Translations under genes and position numbers: made by a program
DNA from: Blastococcus saxobsidens DD2
GTDB taxonomy: Bacteria; Actinomycetota; Actinomycetes; Mycobacteriales; Geodermatophilaceae
Assembly (NCBI RefSeq): GCF_000284015.1
Contig: NC_016943.1
Span: forward strand, 4,195,541-4,259,540
Reading direction: 5' to 3'
Length of the DNA stretch: 64,000 nt
Notes under the pieces: generated by a model
The model's database searches: none
The model's input: the letters and a program-made list of their open reading frames with translations, nothing else
What the model was told of the DNA's origin: nothing
In this document: positions 62,225 through 64,000 of the stretch, piece by piece
Layout of the letters: each line of letters opens with the position of its first letter
Numbering within the stretch: position 1 is the stretch's first letter

Positions 62225-63679
62225 TCAGGCCCGTCGCATGGCGGCGTACTGGCTCCAGTCCCGGGCGGCGAGGGCGGCCCAGCGGGTGGCGGTGTTCGTG
62301 CTGAGGCCGAGCAGTTCGGCCAGGATCGGCACCGGCATCCGGGCGGCGAGGTCGAACATCGCGGCCTTGCGGGCGGCGGAGGGCCGGATGCCCAGAGCGA
62401 CGAGCTGGGAGCGGATGTTCTCGGTGACCAGGTGCTTTCCGGGCAGACCGCCGGGAAACAGCCAGCGGTCGGGGCGGCTGGCGTAGGAGGCCTGGCCGCG
62501 GCGGGCCAGCTGGTCGAGCACGAGCCGGTCGAGCGGATCGGGCAGCTGGATGGGGGCTGCGTCGAAGGTGACGGTCACGGCTCCGTCGGGCTCGGTGGTG
62601 ATCTGGTCGGCGCGCATGCGGCAGATCCGGGCCAGCGGCTGGGCGAACAGCAGCATGAACAGCCCGCCGATGCGGACATAGAGGCGGATGTCGTCGTCGT
62701 GCAGCAGCCGCTCGACCTGCTGCCAGCGGCGCTGGTCGGAGAGGGTGACCTGCGGCAGCGGCCGCTCGGCGCCGGGAACGTGCAGGTCGGAGCCGACGCC
62801 GCTGCGTTGTGTCCAGTCCAGGAACACCTTCAGGCTTCGGCCGCGGCCGGGATGGCTGACCAGGTAGTCGTCGAGCTGGGCCTGGGTGGCGGTGGCGAGG
62901 GTGGCGTTGTGCTCGTCGAGCCAGCGCAGGAACCGGGCGGCACCGAGCACGGCGGCGCGGGCGTGCTGCACCCCGCCGCGGGTGACCCGGTCACGCTCGC
63001 CGAGGAGCCGTAGCCGGCGCAGCAGCTGCCAGCGGGCGAATCGGTCAATCACCTCGGCGTGGGGTTTGGGCAGGTCGGTGAGGAGCTCGCGCAGCCACGG
63101 GACGATGCGTTCGACGGCCAGCTGGTAGGGCGGCAGGACGCCGAGCGCGGCGAGCAGATCGCGCACGTAGTCGACCGACCGGGTGGCCGGCAGAGCCGCG
63201 AAGGCGGCGTGGGAGATCTCCAGCTCGCCGCGGGCCATGTCCCGCAGGATGTCCGGGCGGGCCGAGGCACGGGTCAGCCAGTAGAGCGTGGTCTGCGGCC
63301 GCGGCCCGGCCATCAGGGCGTCGAAGACCGGCTGCAGCTTCGGGTGGATGTCTCCGGTCGGGTCGGTGAGCAGCTCGGTGAGCTGCTGGCGCAGGGTGCA
63401 GGGCCCGCAGTGGCGGCCGAATGGGCTGTCTTCGCGGCCGCAGGACGGGCAGGCGTAGACCGGCTCGTGGCCGGTGCAGCCGGCGCAGGCCGGGCGGCGC
63501 TGCGGGTCGTAGAAGGCCAGCACCTTCAGCTGGCCGCAGCCCGGGCACGGCTTGGCCGTGCGACGGAAGCGCAGCATGCAGCGCTGGCAGACCCGCTGCT
63601 CGAGGATCTTCCGATGGCAGGGCCGCAGCTCGCCGCACTGCCCGCAGGTGGTGGTCGACCAGCCGCGCGGAGCGCTCAC
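62225..63679 (-). CDS. Zinc-ribbon tyrosine-recombinase-like protein
   Basis: 484 residues. The N-terminal 110 contain six Cys pairs (CGQC, CQRC, CPGC, CAGC, CPSC, CGPC), probably several zinc ribbons. The C-terminal part resembles a phage-type integrase: LYVRIGGLFMLLFAQPLARI, then GKHLVTENIRSQLVALGI and AELLGLSTNTATRWAALAAR, where L-L-G-x-S-x-x-T-A matches the box before the catalytic tyrosine. At the expected tyrosine position there is W or a shifted Y (SQYAAM), so catalysis is uncertain. The ATG overlaps the XRE stop, so the two are coupled. A truncated inverted copy lies nearby. Confidence 0.68.
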   Translation of the reverse strand: MSAPRGWSTTTCGQCGELRPCHRKILEQRVCQRCMLRFRRTAKPCPGCGQLKVLAFYDPQRRPACAGCTGHEPVYACPSCGREDSPFGRHCGPCTLRQQLTELLTDPTGDIHPKLQPVFDALMAGPRPQTTLYWLTRASARPDILRDMARGELEISHAAFAALPATRSVDYVRDLLAALGVLPPYQLAVERIVPWLRELLTDLPKPHAEVIDRFARWQLLRRLRLLGERDRVTRGGVQHARAAVLGAARFLRWLDEHNATLATATQAQLDDYLVSHPGRGRSLKVFLDWTQRSGVGSDLHVPGAERPLPQVTLSDQRRWQQVERLLHDDDIRLYVRIGGLFMLLFAQPLARICRMRADQITTEPDGAVTVTFDAAPIQLPDPLDRLVLDQLARRGQASYASRPDRWLFPGGLPGKHLVTENIRSQLVALGIRPSAARKAAMFDLAARMPVPILAELLGLSTNTATRWAALAARDWSQYAAMRRA

Positions 63680-64000
63680 CGGTCCTCGTGCGGGCGCCGG
63701 ACGGTGGCGCGGATCGGGCGGAGGTCACCGATGCCCAGCCCCTCCCGCGCCGCATCGACGGTGCCGGTCTTGGCCTGTTCGGCCTGTTCGACGACGGGTT
63801 CGAGCAGCTCGGCGGGGGTGCAGCCGAGAATGTCGCAGAGCGCGGCGAGCAGGTCGACGTTGACCCGCTGCGGCGGGGTGGTGACCAGCTTGTGCACGTA
63901 CTGGCGGGTCAGGTGCACCCCGCGCTCGGCCAGCAGCGGCACCAACTCGCTGGTCTGGAAGATGCCGCGGGAGGCCATCACCTGCCGCAGGTGCCAGCGC
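63676..64000 (-). CDS. XRE-family (Cro/CI-type HTH) regulator, 5' end beyond the window
   Basis: The visible 107 codons read RWHLRQVMASRGIFQTSELV then VDLLAALCDILGCTPAELLE, a helix-turn-helix of the XRE type with the usual D-I-L-x-C-T-P-x-D/E-L ending. The frame is open to the right edge. Family members start a few residues before RWHLRQ, so the true start probably lies just outside; an internal ATG at 63981 would truncate it. It is coupled to the recombinase-like gene and probably controls it. Confidence 0.8.
   Translation of the reverse strand, partial: RWHLRQVMASRGIFQTSELVPLLAERGVHLTRQYVHKLVTTPPQRVNVDLLAALCDILGCTPAELLEPVVEQAEQAKTGTVDAAREGLGIGDLRPIRATVRRPHEDR

Noticed and set aside
1..64000. 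tRNA, rRNA, riboswitch (B12 or other) or CRISPR features
   Set aside because: None was recognisable by eye. In particular, no cobalamin-riboswitch box was seen ahead of operon A, though a covariance-model search would be needed to exclude weak matches.

Overview
The window is high-GC DNA with short, overlapping, translationally coupled genes (many GTGA/ATGA stop-start overlaps) and actinobacterial gene families, so it comes from an actinomycete. Pseudonocardiales or Geodermatophilales would fit, but the sequence alone does not settle the genus. A MobF relaxase runs off the left edge and a zinc-ribbon recombinase with an XRE regulator lies at the right edge. Decayed or nested insertion sequences separate several catabolic blocks, which suggests a plasmid or a large mobile catabolic island.

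Layout. (1) 1-2862: 5' part of a relaxase-helicase gene, a strong hairpin upstream of it, and two transposase remnants. (2) 2958-15221: operon A on the minus strand. In transcription order it encodes an MmgE/PrpD protein, thiolase, DUF35 partner, acyl-CoA ligase, B12 mutase large and small subunits, MeaB GTPase, LLM flavin oxidoreductase, TRAP transporter (DctP-DctQ-DctM) and IclR regulator. (3) 15222-23335: plasmid-like region of small genes, direct repeats and a GNAT acetyltransferase. (4) 23336-27974: biotin block with an acyl-CoA ligase and thiolase facing MOSC-EcfT-EcfA-BioY. It resembles the B. subtilis yhfUTS gene set. (5) 28267-43303: operon B on the minus strand. It encodes a TRAP transporter, carboxyltransferase, split ADP-forming acyl-CoA synthetase, biotin carboxylase, biotin carrier, a YeiH-type exporter split by an IS1634-family element with a 160-bp target duplication, a TauE/SafE exporter and an alpha/beta hydrolase. 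A LysR gene is divergent. (6) 43615-47515: NUDIX gene, then an IS21-family remnant and an ISL3 transposase gene cut precisely by a second IS21-family element. (7) 47663-59640: operon C on the minus strand. It encodes a LysR regulator, NitT/TauT ABC transporter, fused ADP-forming acyl-CoA synthetase, TauE/SafE exporter, carboxyltransferase, SDR, a second and inactivated ABC pair, and a DUF6282 protein. (8) 59743-64000: group II intron reverse-transcriptase remnant, a truncated recombinase copy, a 41-bp perfect inverted repeat pair, an intact zinc-ribbon recombinase and an XRE regulator.

How it fits together. Operons B and C look like two versions of one module: import an organic acid, make its CoA thioester with an ADP-forming synthetase, carboxylate it with a biotin enzyme, and export an anion through TauE/SafE. 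Only B carries biotin carboxylase and carrier, so C may borrow them. Operon A adds a B12-dependent carbon-skeleton mutase with its chaperone and a thiolase/DUF35 pair. The biotin uptake block between them would supply the carboxylase cofactor. The substrates cannot be read from sequence. A sulfonated or branched carboxylic acid is an inference, and the B/C module and operon A are the best candidates for an undescribed pathway.
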